The notes below the pieces were generated by a model. That model saw nothing but the letters and a program-made list of their open reading frames with translations. It was not told the DNA's origin and searched no databases. 64,000 nucleotides of DNA from Anas platyrhynchos. Lineage: Eukaryota; Chordata; Aves; Anseriformes; Anatidae. Shown piece by piece: positions 13,801 to 25,790 of this stretch. The position numbers and the translations under genes are program-made. Numbering within the stretch: the stretch's first letter is position 1; every line of letters begins with the position of its first letter. The stretch lies in the NCBI RefSeq assembly GCF_047663525.1, contig NC_092592.1, positions 27,027,001-27,091,000 on the forward strand, given 5' to 3'.

Positions 13801-16800
13801 TCCTGAAGAACCCAAATGAAAAGTTTCCAAATATAACTGCTTACTTTCTGAAGTTTGTGAGGTGTCATCACAAGTGCATTTAGCTGCTAAAGTTCATCAA
13901 CATGCCAGTAAGTATAGACCAACAAAGCTGTGATTGACTTCTCCCCACATGCCTTCCCCTCCACCATCTCCCATCACGTATAAGCTGCACAAGGCATCTC
14001 CCATCCTGGTAGTCCCTGGGCTACCAGGGGTTGAGAAAATATGAAGCCCTCTGCGTTCTTCTTATTTGGAGCAGAGAATTCAGTTCAAAGTACAAACAGC
14101 AGGAAGATCTGAATTCAAGATGAGTCACAGGCCAGCAGATGATTTAGGAACAAGAACCAATCTGTTTGCTACAGCCAAGGAGCGCAGTCTCCGTGGCAAA
14201 GTGGACTACAGGTCTGCAACATCCTTAACTTACGAAGTCAATTTTTAATCTAATTTGAAACTGAGTAACTTGCGGAGCAGAGTAACCTCTGAACTCTATA
14301 TTCAATTTTGTACTGCAATTGCACTCAGTCTGTGACCTCTGCTTTGGTTCTAGTAAAACAGAGCGAGCTACAAGAGTGGCTGGGACGAGTGTTACCTGGG
14401 CTCTGACGCCCAGAAGAGCGATGCACCAAGCGACTATCACTGCTTACTGTCCTTCTCATCCCTGGATCATCTTTTAGTCATTAAAATAAATAAAACGGAT
14501 TGCCTTTCTGGTCTTGAGGGCATCAATCTGTTGTTTCAGGGTATGTGCCAACGCTCGGCACTGACATCAGTTTATGCTGATAACCACGTATTCAAGGTTC
14601 CCTTCACAACCAGAGGGGAGTGGTAAGGAAATCTTCAGATCCAACACAAACTCTGTAGCAGGTGTTTGGCCTTCACGGCAAGGTTCTTGAAGAGAAAAAA
14701 AAAGATCTGAATGCAGGGAGTGAGGCACTTAAAACAGACTTACTTGATGCCATTTGAACCTTTTTCCAGAAATTAGCTTTCAAGCTGAAGCCTTCCAGGG
14801 CTAGTTTCTTCTGCAATATACTTTTTTTTTTTTAAATAAAAATATACTCTTAAGTAGGTAGGTATGAAAAGAGAAAGGAAAAGAAAAATCCAATCCTTAT
14901 CTAATAGCTGTCTAAATATCATCTTGTACTCCTTAACACCTACAGCCACTTTGGAAAAGAAAACAGCCTTTGTTTACAAATCATTTAGAGCAGTAATTTT
15001 CTAACTGTGGGCTCCTGAAAAGCGTAAAGACCCCACGCAATTTAAACTCCTGGCAATAGGCTTGTTTTTCCACTGTTGTTTCTTGCCAACTCCAGGTTGG
15101 AAAAAAACAAAAAATAAATAAAAAAAAGTCACTGATCTAAGAGAGCCCTGGTAAAACAAAGTTCCTCTCTCAACAGTTCAGGCTTGTTCAAGAGATAAAC
15201 ACAGCATTCCTGTCAAATTCAAGTGTGCATACCCAAAATGGACCTCAGCCTGGCCTGTCTCAACTGCACACTGAAGTCATCCGCTCCCAAGTCACTGCAC
15301 TTCGCTCACGGAAAACTGCAGAGGCAAAACCAAGTGCACAGTTCACGTGAAAAGTTCTCAGAAATACTGTAAGATAGAAGAACTGGGTTCTCAGAGCATC
15401 TCACCGTGCGGTTCCAGAAGATTACAGTTTTATTACATTGTGTGAGTGCATAACGAAGGCAGGAAAGCGTAAGGAAAAAAGTGTGCAGACAATAGGTAAG
15501 CATTTAGTCAGAAAAAATCACTTCCTATTACACTTGCTGTAATTTTGTCCCCCAAGTCACAATAACCTACATATTCATGGGAAACGTTTTCAGGAAAAAA
15601 ATTACCTCCCCACCCCCAAAAGACTTTGACACTTCGTTTTCACAAAGGCTCAGAACAGGTCCTACACAACGCATCCTGAAGCACAGATACTCATCTAAAC
15701 CCGCACACAGCCAACATTTCACGCTTAGTTCTTCCCTCTGCACTTGGGAGTTCTTCAGTCAGTCTTGTAATATTCTGAAAGACAGTAAGCTACAGATGAA
15801 CGTAGATGAATGACAGCCACCGAGGTCAGTGAAACGTTTCCCTTGCAGCTCAACACGAGCACAACTTCTCCAAAGGGCTCCTAGAGCCACCAAGGGACAC
15901 TTCACTTGCTGCACGGTGAGGTCAATTAGATTGAGAAACTATCATCCAGAGAAAAACATAGATGCTTTTTCTAAAAGAAGTTGTCCTTGCTGCCTCAATC
16001 TCATACTCAAGTTCTCCTAATGAATTTAAAATACTAAACAAGAAACAAGGGATAAGGTAGCTACATCCCTCCTTTTCTAAAGGCTGTACGTGGATTCACT
16101 GCTTTAAGAAGATTGATTTTAAGTTTCCTTAGGTCAAAAAGGGAAATTATTTCCATGCACTTCTGTTCTCTTGATTTTGCAGAATAAAATGGAAGTTATT
16201 AGGTGTCCACCTCCGCAAAAACTTCTTCACACAAAGGAGACGATGGCACATTTTCAGAAACGCACCAAGAGATCATGATGAAGCACCGCCTAGAAAGCCA
16301 CTTTCATCGCTTTTGCCATCATTATGAACCCTAACCGAGAAGACAACCCAACTTCAGGCAATGTCTGCTGTCTCACCTACCTCCAGCTTGTTCAGGAAAC
16401 TGACAAGATAACTACCAAATAAATGAGTGCACTAAGAGAAGGGCAATATCTGAGGCAAAGTCACTCTGCTGTGAGCATTTAAACAAAGCTAGGAAGGTCT
16501 AATCACAACCCGTTCTGTGTATCCCAATATATTTAAGAAGCCCAAATCTGCAGGACACAAGGCACAGGCTAGGAAAGGGCTCTTCTGGCCACGAGCCCCC
16601 CTGGCTGAAGGGTACCAGCACATTGCTCTGACTAACCTGAGGCTGTCCCATGACAAAGTTTTAAGCAGTTCCCTGTACAACAGCCAACAAGAGGCTGCTG
16701 CACATGAACGGCCCCAACACCACGGCGTGCTGAAGAGAGCAGGGTGAGGAGCATCAGTGCGCTGTGCTGGCCTGGGGGGAGCACTGCAAGGAATTGCAGG

Positions 16801-19689
16801 CTGAGGGGTGAAACTTTCACATCCCTTTGTTAAGATAGCCAAAGAGAAATCAAGAAGTGAAGAACTGTGTAGCCGGACTACCTGTTCCTCTTCCTACTCT
16901 GTCAGTTACTCCACTTCCGAAACACGAGCACCGCCAGCCTGCCCCAAGAGCAGCTGAGGTGGGAGACAGGCCACTTGTGACAGACTGACCTTTGCAATCC
17001 TCCAGCTAGACATCAAGATGCCCACACTAAGACATTAAAAAAAAAAAATGTTCAAAGAGAACCAGGAAATTTTTCATTAGTAAACTCAACTCAAGAGTTA
17101 AGATTGCCTGGTGGCCTCTGATGTCTTTCCACGCTGCTGGATTCAGCTTCTGAAAGCTTCCTTTGTTAATGAATACTAGGCTCTTGTCCAGTCCTCTTTT
17201 CTCCCCCTCTTCTCCCTCCCATAAAATATCATGGTCCTCAGGGCATAAGGAGCATCCTTTGTCTCCCTGCAAGTCTTCCCTGTGCAGCCACTTTGCTGCT
17301 GCTTCGAGAAAATGCAACAGGAGTACCATCTTTTCTCTTCTCTGTGAGAGTGGAAAAATTAAATGGAGACATCGTCTAATAGCAATTTTACTACAGAGGA
17401 AGTGATGTCCTGCAGAAATGTTGAAACACCATAACCTCCACTTCATCCCTGATGCACAGGCAGCGCTGATGTGTAACTTAAATCTCCCACTCAGCTTCGA
17501 GAGCTGAATTTCTGTCAACTCGCCATGAAAGGGAACATGCCACTACTACACAGCACGGAAGATGGACTAAATCTGAGCTAAAAGGTAAGTGCTTTGAAGG
17601 CAAACAAACAACAACAACAAAAATCACAAGAACAGCACATCCTTCTTCAAGAGAAAAGGAAAGAAGCTGAAGCTCTCCTTTTTCCCCAAAAAGAAGCTGA
17701 GGCCACATGGACGTAACCTGTAACTCACAGGACTTCGAAGAAACATGCATGAAGCAGGTTTCCTGCTCCTGTAGGCACACACAATGCACGTAGAAGTTAG
17801 CAGTTACTCACTGAAAGGCAGCAGAAACGTGTACATACGTGACAACACCAAACAGCCTCAGCTCTTCATTCTCCACCTCTCCCTGTACATATTGTAGGGG
17901 AAAAAAACAACTGATTGCTTTCCAGCCAGGTCTAGGCAGGGCACCGATTCACCAGGCAGCCACACAAGTTGTGTGGGCACAGAGGGGACTATTTAAGCCA
18001 GCTCAGACAGTACTGCTGACAGCCATAACCACTGCCTGCACTGCAGTTACAAGACAGAATATGAAAATCAAAGATCTCACTGGTGCTGGAAGAGGCCATC
18101 CTGTTGTCTGCTCTGCTTCCCTTCAGCCCATGGATGCGATTCCATCCGATGCTTCAGATGAGCTCCTCTGCTCACCTCATGCCTGGATGAGATGATTCAA
18201 GATACTACATGCCACCAGATGACTGGCTGCTTTTGCAGAGTTTTCTGTCCATTTTAGGAAAACAAGCACTGCCAGCCCTTCCAGCAAGGGGTAGAACCTG
18301 GATTGGCCCTGACCTTCCCCTCCAACCTCATCCTCAGAAAATCTTGAAGTCCTTGTATTCATCAGAGAATGAGGAGAAGCCATCAAGTAACCTTGTAGAA
18401 CCAAGGCTTCATATTCTACCTGGGAACATGAATGCACAGTAGGGTGAGGTGGAGAATTGGAAAGTCCCATATAAAACAGTGCAGCCGGGTCCTCTCCACA
18501 CCAAACCAGAATGAGATGGCTACCTCTCCTTAACCCTGTTAAATGCTTGCCTTTCTAGACCTTTGCCTAAACTGACCTTTACTGAGTTTTCTCTTTGGTA
18601 TTTTACACTGGCCACTAAAGAACACAAGTTCTCAGACAAAAACCACATGACAGGACTTGCCTGAAAGTAGACAGCCTAAGATGGCAGAGCATTAAGACGT
18701 TTAAGTACTGTGCAATAAGGATTTAGACAACCGAGCACAAGAGCAGGGATTTCGTACCATCCATCCTTAATTAAAGTGCAGTTGTTGTATTTCTGTACCT
18801 AACTGTATTTACATTAACAGCAATATATGGCACAAACTGCCAAAAACGGCTTGGAGAATTTAAGAAGCCCTACAGGTACTCTTTTTAAATGGTGCCATCA
18901 CCTCAAAATTGGAGATCTGTAGAATCCATCTATGCATTCATATACAAATTCTACAGAGCCTTTACCTACATGGACTTGGACTATTTGCTGCACGCACAGC
19001 CTGGATTATTGTAATTCATTTTGAGCTCTATGAAAAGTGGACGAACTCTAACGTCATCAGCTCTTAGTTAAAAATTAAGTCAAAAAAACGTTCAGCCTGC
19101 AGGAAGCATAGTGTCCCAAGAAGGAAACCTCCCACCCTGCAGCGACAGCTATTACTTTGTACAAGTTAAAATAGATTTGCATTGAAATGCCAAACAACCC
19201 CGGTGATTTGGCCTAATCCAAAATTTCATCTCGCGTCCATCCAAAGAACGCAAAGCGATGACCGAGGTTGTTGAGCACGCTTTTGTTCGGTTGGTCCCAT
19301 CCCTAGCAGGCTTCTCTCCATTTGCAAGCAGAGAAACAAGTGATTTCAAGGGATTTGTGGAGAATACCGGAGCTATCTGAAACAGATCTAGATGCGTCCC
19401 CCGCAGTTCAACTTCTACTACTGTTCTTCAGATGCCTACCACCCTTCCGTGCACATTTAAAGTAAAGCTAAATATCAATCTGTAAATTTCATTCCTTACA
19501 ACTAAAGATTTTTAAGTGACAGCTGCCTCAATTTTTTTTTTCCTGGCATAACTGTCATAAAAGGGTAATTCTCCCTCCCTGCATTCGTGCTGCCAACAGA
19601 CAAAAATGTGTCTAGACCAGATCTTCTTGAACAAGCCTTTAGCTACCAGCAAGTTGCTGTACGACAGATTTATATTAATACAAAGCGCC

Positions 19690-19760
19690 TCAGTCGCTCA
19701 GGTTGGAAGGGACCTTGATGATCTTTAACTCACAAGCTGCATCTACGTTGTATGCAGGAT
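19690..19760. repeat. Possible CR1 LINE fragment
   Basis: The string GGTTGGAAGGGACCTTGATG followed by ATCTTT resembles the well-known 3'-terminal part of avian CR1 elements (GGTTGGAAGGGACCT...GATCAT). Only a few tens of bases match and no octamer tail is visible, so this is at most an old truncated remnant. Confidence 0.4.
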
Positions 19761-22700
19761 GAGATAAGGCCAATAGTACCACCTGCACGTTTACTGGGGG
19801 CATGGGGACAGATCCCAGCTTAGAATAGCTCTATATTTAAACTTTTACTTCAGCCCAGTTTCTGCTAACTTGTTTTTTTATTACTGTTTTCCATCACCAT
19901 CAGGGCTAGAATGACCTTTCTTATTTTGGATCAAAGAAATACGATCTGCCCTTTGAACTAGAACTATGTTAAAGACTTGGAGATTCAAATTGCTTCTAAA
20001 ACAATGAGATAACGTGGCTAACTGTTCCATATTTTGGAAGCAGCAGCTTACTCATATCAGCTGTAATACAGGCTGGAACTAACCCAAGTAATCATCAAGA
20101 TAAGAAAATGCAATAAAGATTTCAGAATTATTCCCTGTTATACACCTTCTCTTGATTAATATTAACTTCTAATACTTCCTGTTGTCTCATATTTCTTCCA
20201 CGGAATCCACACTTTAGCCCTAAGTACCTGAAGTTGTGGAAGACCACCGCCATTCAACAAATCAGCATGAGGATCAAGAACGTGGGTCACGGGATTTCAC
20301 CAGCAACGATTGCTTGGAACAAGTAAATATCTAAATGGGAATCGTTTAGCTGATTTTACTTCTTGGCTGCCAAAATAAGCTGAAGTAATCTCTGAATGAA
20401 ACACTGACAGAGCCCAGGGTTGGAAAGCTGGTGTGGATTTTACAGGTTTCCCTTTTTGATCATTTTGTCCCAAAATCAGGATCGCTGCTGAAGGAAACTA
20501 ATACATTGCCTTTCTCCCTCCCCCCAGGGGAAGTTCTGATTCAGTCAGGGAGTCTCTTAGAGTGCTGCTAATATTTAACAACGGGCCAGGCATCACCAGC
20601 TAGTAGAAACGCACGCGATCACCTGAAACTATCAGTCTAGTAAGCACACAGCACCGCAATGCTAGTACTGCCTGCGTAAAAGCAGTTTCAGGGATCTGTG
20701 GGCTCTCTTCCCTTTAAACTCCATTTCTTATCTGATCTCGCTAACCATTTCCAACTCAGCGAGTCACTGAAGCCTGGGAGAGATGAATAGACAAATGTTG
20801 AAATAAATACATACCAATTGTATTAAGAAAAACCCACAGCCACCCACATTCATCGCTAGGCACCTGCATTTGGCCACTAAGAAAGATGCTAGCCCTCTTG
20901 ACTGGCACAGGGAGCACTTGTATCAGCATCAAACAGTTATCATCTAGCAAATCGTGCCTCTAGAATCAAAGTACTACGGGGGCATCGAGACACTGCTCAC
21001 CCCTCCTCTGCTGCCTACGCTGTGGTTCAACAACCCACTACGCTGTGCTGTGAGAAGAGCTGAGAAGCCCTTCACCACACTTCCCTCCACCTCTGGGCAC
21101 AGCACGTTGCTCCCTCCGTTACATCACTGCAGCAGCAGAACTGTTTGTGGACTTGTTCCTCACCAGCTGTCCCATCCCTCACCTTAAGAAAAGGGAAAAA
21201 TGGGCTTGAAATGCATGTCGAGGACAGGTTTAAGCCAGATCAGCTTTCGGAGCTACCTCCCACAAAAAACGTGTTGGCACAACCAAAGATGCAACTGCGT
21301 GACAGTTGGGGATGATCTGCATCTCCTGCTGCGTTCTCACTCACCCTTCCACCAGCCATGCATTCTCGCCCTCTCCTGTTTTTGCTGGACCCCACAGAGA
21401 GCCAGTGCAGAGAGCTAGACTAGCAGAGAATGCTTCTACTTCCCCCAAAAGGATGACAATTTCTGCTGGCACAGCTCCCCTGCATTGGCTCACTGTGGGC
21501 AAGGGCTGTCCTGCAGTCCTCCTGTGGTTTTGCTCCCCTTGGGAACACGAGCGTAGTTTGACAAACTGTCATGAAGCCACAGCCCAGCCTATTGCAGAAA
21601 CAAGAGGGAAAAGTGAATTACTTAAGCCATTTTTATTGCCAAATGCACTAGTTCAAACCACAGGCTTTATGTTTTCTGACTACTGCACTGTGTGCAATTA
21701 GCAGGACTTTCCAGGGAATGCTAACAGAGAATCCCACACACCTCAGGTTTACTGTCAGAACTAAATAGGAGTAGGTATTTCTGACATAACGGGAATTGTC
21801 CCATACTCTACTTCCCCATATTTACCTTTCAGTATTTTTTAGAGGAACAAATTCTTAAGACCTCTAAAAACAGATGACACAAAAAACAATGTTCCCTCAT
21901 TTAACAGCTCAACTTCCAAGCCTCCAGCAACACCATCAAGCCACTTAAGACAAAGTGGTATTTGGAACAAGGAGTTAAGATAACAGTATAATTCCTGCTG
22001 ATACCCTGGACTAGTGCAATCAGCCTTCAATAATTCTGGGAAAAAAATTCAGAAACAAAAATGGGTAACAATTAACACACTTATACGACCTAACAATTTA
22101 TGCAAGATTCATACTAGGAATAGGGCAGGTCCCAAGACCTCATAAAGCTGATCAATTTGAGGTTGAAACTATTTACGACACAGTGCCATCAAGATAAAAA
22201 GTCTCATAGCACTGTTAAACTTTGGACTTCATTTTATTAAAAATGTTTTTGCACTTTACCTCCAAAAAATCCCGGTCAACTCTGTGCTTAACAGCTCTCA
22301 GGGTACCTTTTGTTAAACACACACGCACAGAGGGACTTCCACAGAGTGAAATCCTTCAGAGACAGAAATTATATCAAATAATTTGGAGGAAGGGATAGAG
22401 GAGAGAGCAACCCCCCGGGAGCTGGTTATTTAAATGGCTTTAGGGAGTGGATCAGGGTGTGTATGAACGATGGAGGGAGGGTATTTGTTTTAAGTTCTAG
22501 CGCTTCGGGTTGCTAAGAACTTTAATAACGTAGCATTTTCCTCAAGTCTGAAGGTTACACAAACTTCTCTAGCTACCCACGATTTTCCCAAATAGCAGCC
22601 TAATGAGCAAATAATTCTTGCGTTTCACTCCAGCCCGAGATCTCCAACAGCAGCTCTGAAACTGTCATTTTTTTCCCCCTTCACTCCTCCTGGCTAGGCT

Positions 22701-24311
22701 CTGAGCAGCAGGACAGCAGCGCTGGAGGATCCCAGGACCCGAGCACAAAGCAGCAGGGACAGAAGGGAAGATGAGATGACACGCTGCAAGCAGGGAGGGC
22801 AGAAAGGACTAGAACAGGTGATCCCCAGCAGGCAAGGTAAGAGGAGACGTGAAAAGGAGACAGAATTAAAATAAATCCAGCTCACGTAGAGACAGAAGCT
22901 GACAAGACGCTGCTAGCAGAGCAACGCTAGCAGCTAGAATCAGAATTAAACCGCATAAACTGGGTCCAGAAACATCGCCAACCAGTTGGAAAGAAAAGCC
23001 AGCGCCTTCACGTGAAGAGGCCGCTTCTCAGCAATGCATTGCCCTTGAATTGCTTTCTGCTCAAAACCAGCTAATTGCTGGCATTCACCTGGAGCTAACC
23101 AGCATCCATCGCACACATCTGCATCACACCCCCTAACGCGCTTCGCTGTGGCCAGGAGCCGACCCAGCAGCGCTCCCAACTCCTGCTGCCACCCAAAACG
23201 GCGTCCTCAATCCCCAACAACAACCCGGGATGCTGAGCTAACCACCAATAAGAGGTTTAACTCTGCGCACAAGGCACCGAAGTGAATCTGCGAGCGTTAT
23301 TCCCGATTACCTACGCCGAGCAGCCCCTGGCAGCTTAGGGCCGTCTTTACATATTTAAAAATAAAACCAGGCTCGGGGCTGGGGTCGAGGGAGGCCAGGG
23401 GAGGAGAGGCACGGCGTGGGAGATGGCTGGGGACGCCGGGCCGTGGTTGTTGTCAGACCCACCTTGCACCTACGGGATGCCCGGCCTAGCGCCGGTGCCC
23501 CGCCACCCGCAGGCAAGGCCTCGGCTTCTCGCTGGGGAGGAAGAAAAAAGGAAAAAAATAGAAAATAAAAAGGCGAGAGAGCTCTTGTTTGGAACGGAGA
23601 AAGTTGGCGCAGCGCGGGGGGGCCGTCGGCAGGCTTCTCGGTTTTGTTTTTTTTTTTTTTCCCCCCTCTAGAAAAATAAATCAAGGCGAACGCCCGGGTG
23701 GCGGGGAGCCCTGCTAACAACAGAGGCGCACAGGAGAGAGAGAGGGGAGAGGGGGGGGGCGGAAAATGGTAAATAAAGGGAGAAAAATAATCAAATAAAA
23801 TACAAAATAAAGGAAAAGGGAAGCACGCATCCTTCCAGCCTCCGACCCACAACTTTCCCGGTACCCTCCCCCCCCCCTCACCCCCCCCCCCCCCCCACCC
23901 GCTCGGTGCCGCCTCACGGTGGGCCCGGGGGGGGATTTTGAGGGGGGGGGGCCGGGCGGTGACAGGCGGGCGAGGCCCGGCCCTGAGCAAGTTTTGAAGG
24001 GGCCGCGGGCCGGGCCGGGCCGGGCCGGGCGCTGACAGGGGCCGCACAAAAGGGCAGGACCCCCGGCCCCGCTCCCTCCCTGCCGACAAAGGGCGGGGCA
24101 CGGCCCGGGCCGGGCCTCACGGCGGCGGCGGCGGCGGCGGGAGGGGATGAGGTGAGGGAGAGGGAGAGGGAGGAGGGGGGGAAGGAGGGGGGGCGGTCCC
24201 GCAGGCCGCGGAGCCTCCCCGGTGGAGCCTCTCCTCTCTCTCCCCTCCCGCCGCCTCCACCGGCTCCGTAGGGCCCGGGCCCGGCCTCCCCGTCGCGCCG
24301 CCGTCCCTCAC

Positions 24312-24408
24312 CTACACAGTGAATGAGCTTGTGTCGCCACGAATCGAGCTGGTGGCGGACGCCGCGCCTCTCGATGGAGCACTGCTGCCGCCCGCACGGG
24401 CTCGCCAT
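24312..24408 (-). CDS. LCOR: LCOR first coding exon (ligand-dependent corepressor, long N-terminal form)
   Basis: On the minus strand the ATG at 24,408-24,406 opens 32 codons reading MASPCGRQQC, SIERRGVRHQ, LDSWRHKLIH, CV. The exon ends one base into a Gly codon at a good donor (GTAG|GTGAGG), so it leaves in phase 1. This matches the conserved N-terminus of the LCOR/LCORL family, where the next exon begins Gly-Phe-Glu-Ser-Ile. LCOR is a nuclear corepressor that binds agonist-bound nuclear receptors and CtBP/HDACs, and its long isoform (PALI1) associates with PRC2. The wording fits LCOR better than its paralogue LCORL, whose N-terminus as I recall it has CRSPRCTAERKG. In chicken LCOR also shares a chromosome with PPRC1 and LDB1, while LCORL is elsewhere. 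The start context (GAAGATGGCG) is close to a TISU element. The frame stays open for about 500 nt upstream, but only through low-complexity GC sequence and the minisatellite, so I keep the family start. The rest of the gene lies left of the window. Confidence 0.85.
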
Positions 24409-24712
24409 CTTCTGGGCGGCGGGGCCGGGGGCGGGGGTTGGTTGGGGGGGGGGGGGTGGGGGCGGCGGCGGCGGCGGCGGCGGGCACGGCCGTGTGAGGA
24501 GAGGAGAGAGAGGAGAGGAGAGGAGAGGAGGGGGGGGGGCAGGGACGGGAAGGAAGGGCCGCGCGCCCGAGCCGCGACACGCCCACCGCGGCCCCGCCCC
24601 GCCCCGCCCCGCCCCGCCCCGCTCCGCCCCGCCGGGCCCCGCCACGCAGGCGCCGCCCGCCCCGCCCCGCCCCGCGGCCCGCCCCGCCGCCACCGCCCCG
24701 CCGCCGCCGCCG

Positions 24713-24724
24713 CGCGCATGCGCA
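24713..24724. promoter_or_regulatory. LCOR: NRF-1 binding palindrome, LCOR promoter
   Basis: CGCGCATGCGCA is a perfect match to the NRF-1 consensus YGCGCAYGCGCR. It sits about 305 bp upstream of the LCOR start codon, at the outer edge of the CpG island. Confidence 0.6.
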
Positions 24725-24774
24725 GTGCTGCCCGCTCGCATGGCGGGAGGGGGGGGGGCATCCCACTCCTGAAG

Positions 24775-25790
24775 GGACATTGCAACATGAGGGGGGTCTG
24801 TGCCCTCGGGGGATATCTCACACACCTCAGGGGGCACTGTTCCCTCAGGGGACATCTCACACTTAGGGGACATCCCACCAGTAAGGGGTCTGTGTGCCCC
24901 CAGGGGACATCTCACACCTCAAGGGACAGCTCATCCTGAGGGGGCACCCCACCCTGAGGGGTCTCTGTTCCTTCAGGGGTCTGTGTTTCCTCAGGGGGCA
25001 TTTCACACCTCAGGGGACATCCCACCCTGAGGGGGCAGCTCACCCTGAGGGGTCTCTCTTCCTCCAGGGGACATCTCACACTTAGGGGATATCCCACCCC
25101 TGAGGGGCTTGTGTTCCCCCAGGGGACATCTCACACCTCAAGGGACAGCTCATCCTGAGGGGGCACCCCACCCCTGAGGGGTCTCTGTTCCCTCAGGGGA
25201 CATCTCACACCTCAGGAGGCATCTCACACCTCAGGGGACAGCTCACCCTGAAGGGGCACTCCACCATGAGGGGACATCACACCCTGAGGGGGTCTCTGTT
25301 CCCTCAGGGGACATATCACCCCCCAGGGGGCATCTCAGCCCTCAGGGGGCAAACCACCCCTGAGGGGACAGCTCACCCACGTCTGTGTTCTCTGAGGGGA
25401 CATCTCACAAACCTCAGGGGACATCTCAGCCCTAAGGGGACACTGGTCCTTGAGGGGACAGCTCACCCATGAGAGGTCTGCTCCCTGAGGAGAAACCTCA
25501 CCCCTGTGGGAGCATCTCACCCTGAGGGGTCTCTGTGCCCTGTGGGGACATTTCACCCGTGAGGGTTCACTGGTCCCTGAGGGGACATCTTGCCCCTGAG
25601 AGGACATCCCACCCCTGAGATGTCTATGTTCCCTGGGGGGGTCTCTGTGCTTTGGGGCGATATAACACCCCTGAGGGGTGACTTATCTCACCCCTGAGAA
25701 GTTACTGTTCCCTGAGGGGACATCTAACCCATGAGAGGACTGCACCCTGAGGGGACATCCCACCCCTGAGGGGACATCCCACCCTCAGCA
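24775..25790. repeat. Degenerate minisatellite, core TGAGGGGACATCTCACACC
   Basis: About 1 kb made of units of roughly 18-37 bp. Each carries CCTGAGGGG or CCTCAGGGG followed by ACATCTCAC or similar, with interspersed 'tctctgttccctc' segments. Several dozen copies of the CCTNAGGGG core can be counted, in both orientations because CCCCTNAGGGG is nearly palindromic. Divergence rises toward 25.5-25.8 kb. The array begins about 50 bp outside the LCOR CpG island. Open frames through it are repeat artefacts. Confidence 0.9.

Larger units (their letters stand above)
1..24311 (-). other. LCOR: LCOR intron 1 (5' part), no exon recognised
   Basis: This stretch lies downstream, in minus-strand orientation, of the LCOR first coding exon, which ends at a splice donor at 24,311/24,310. 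It is AT-rich, and every open frame in it is short, unrelated to known proteins and typical of non-coding DNA. I looked for the next LCOR exon (it should begin with Phe-Glu-Ser-Ile after the split Gly codon) and did not see it. It probably lies beyond base 1, although an exon under about 60 codons could be missed by eye. Contents: simple A-runs near 4,096-4,113, one possible CR1 scrap near 19.7 kb, AT-rich islets with homeodomain-like TAAT cores (for example 8,080-8,170 and 10,780-10,890), and no RNA gene that I can support. Confidence 0.6.
23400..24770 (-). promoter_or_regulatory. LCOR: LCOR CpG-island promoter and 5' region
   Basis: A strongly GC- and CpG-rich block surrounds the first LCOR coding exon. 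It contains runs of GC boxes (repeated CCCCGCCCCG units at about 24,592-24,625 and 24,656-24,690), CGG runs near 24,120 and 24,465, long C/G homopolymer tracts near 23,870-23,900 and 23,940, and a perfect NRF-1 palindrome. There is no TATA box at a useful distance. This is a typical dispersed-start CpG promoter firing leftward. The transcription start is probably between about 24,450 and 24,700. The left part of the island (23.4-24.3 kb) lies in intron 1. CCGGG repeats (24,010-24,030) and poly-G tracts could form G-quadruplexes and may carry assembly errors. Confidence 0.75.

Noticed and set aside
1..23000. Search for endogenous retrovirus, tRNA or microRNA genes in the left AT-rich part
   Set aside because: No paired LTRs, pol-type frames, tRNA A/B boxes with cloverleaf, or convincing hairpins were seen by eye.
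23914..24915. 333-codon minus frame that would extend LCOR far upstream of MASPCGRQQC
   Set aside because: The extension reads minisatellite and GC-box DNA. The family N-terminus and near-TISU start context point to the ATG at 24,408.
24800..25607. Repetitive frames (EGTSHPEG-like) suggesting a collagen-like or repeat protein
   Set aside because: They fall wholly inside the degenerate minisatellite, appear on both strands and break at unit-length changes.
24775..25790. Direct-repeat array considered as CRISPR-like
   Set aside because: Vertebrate sequence; units vary in length and spacers are not unique. It is a minisatellite.
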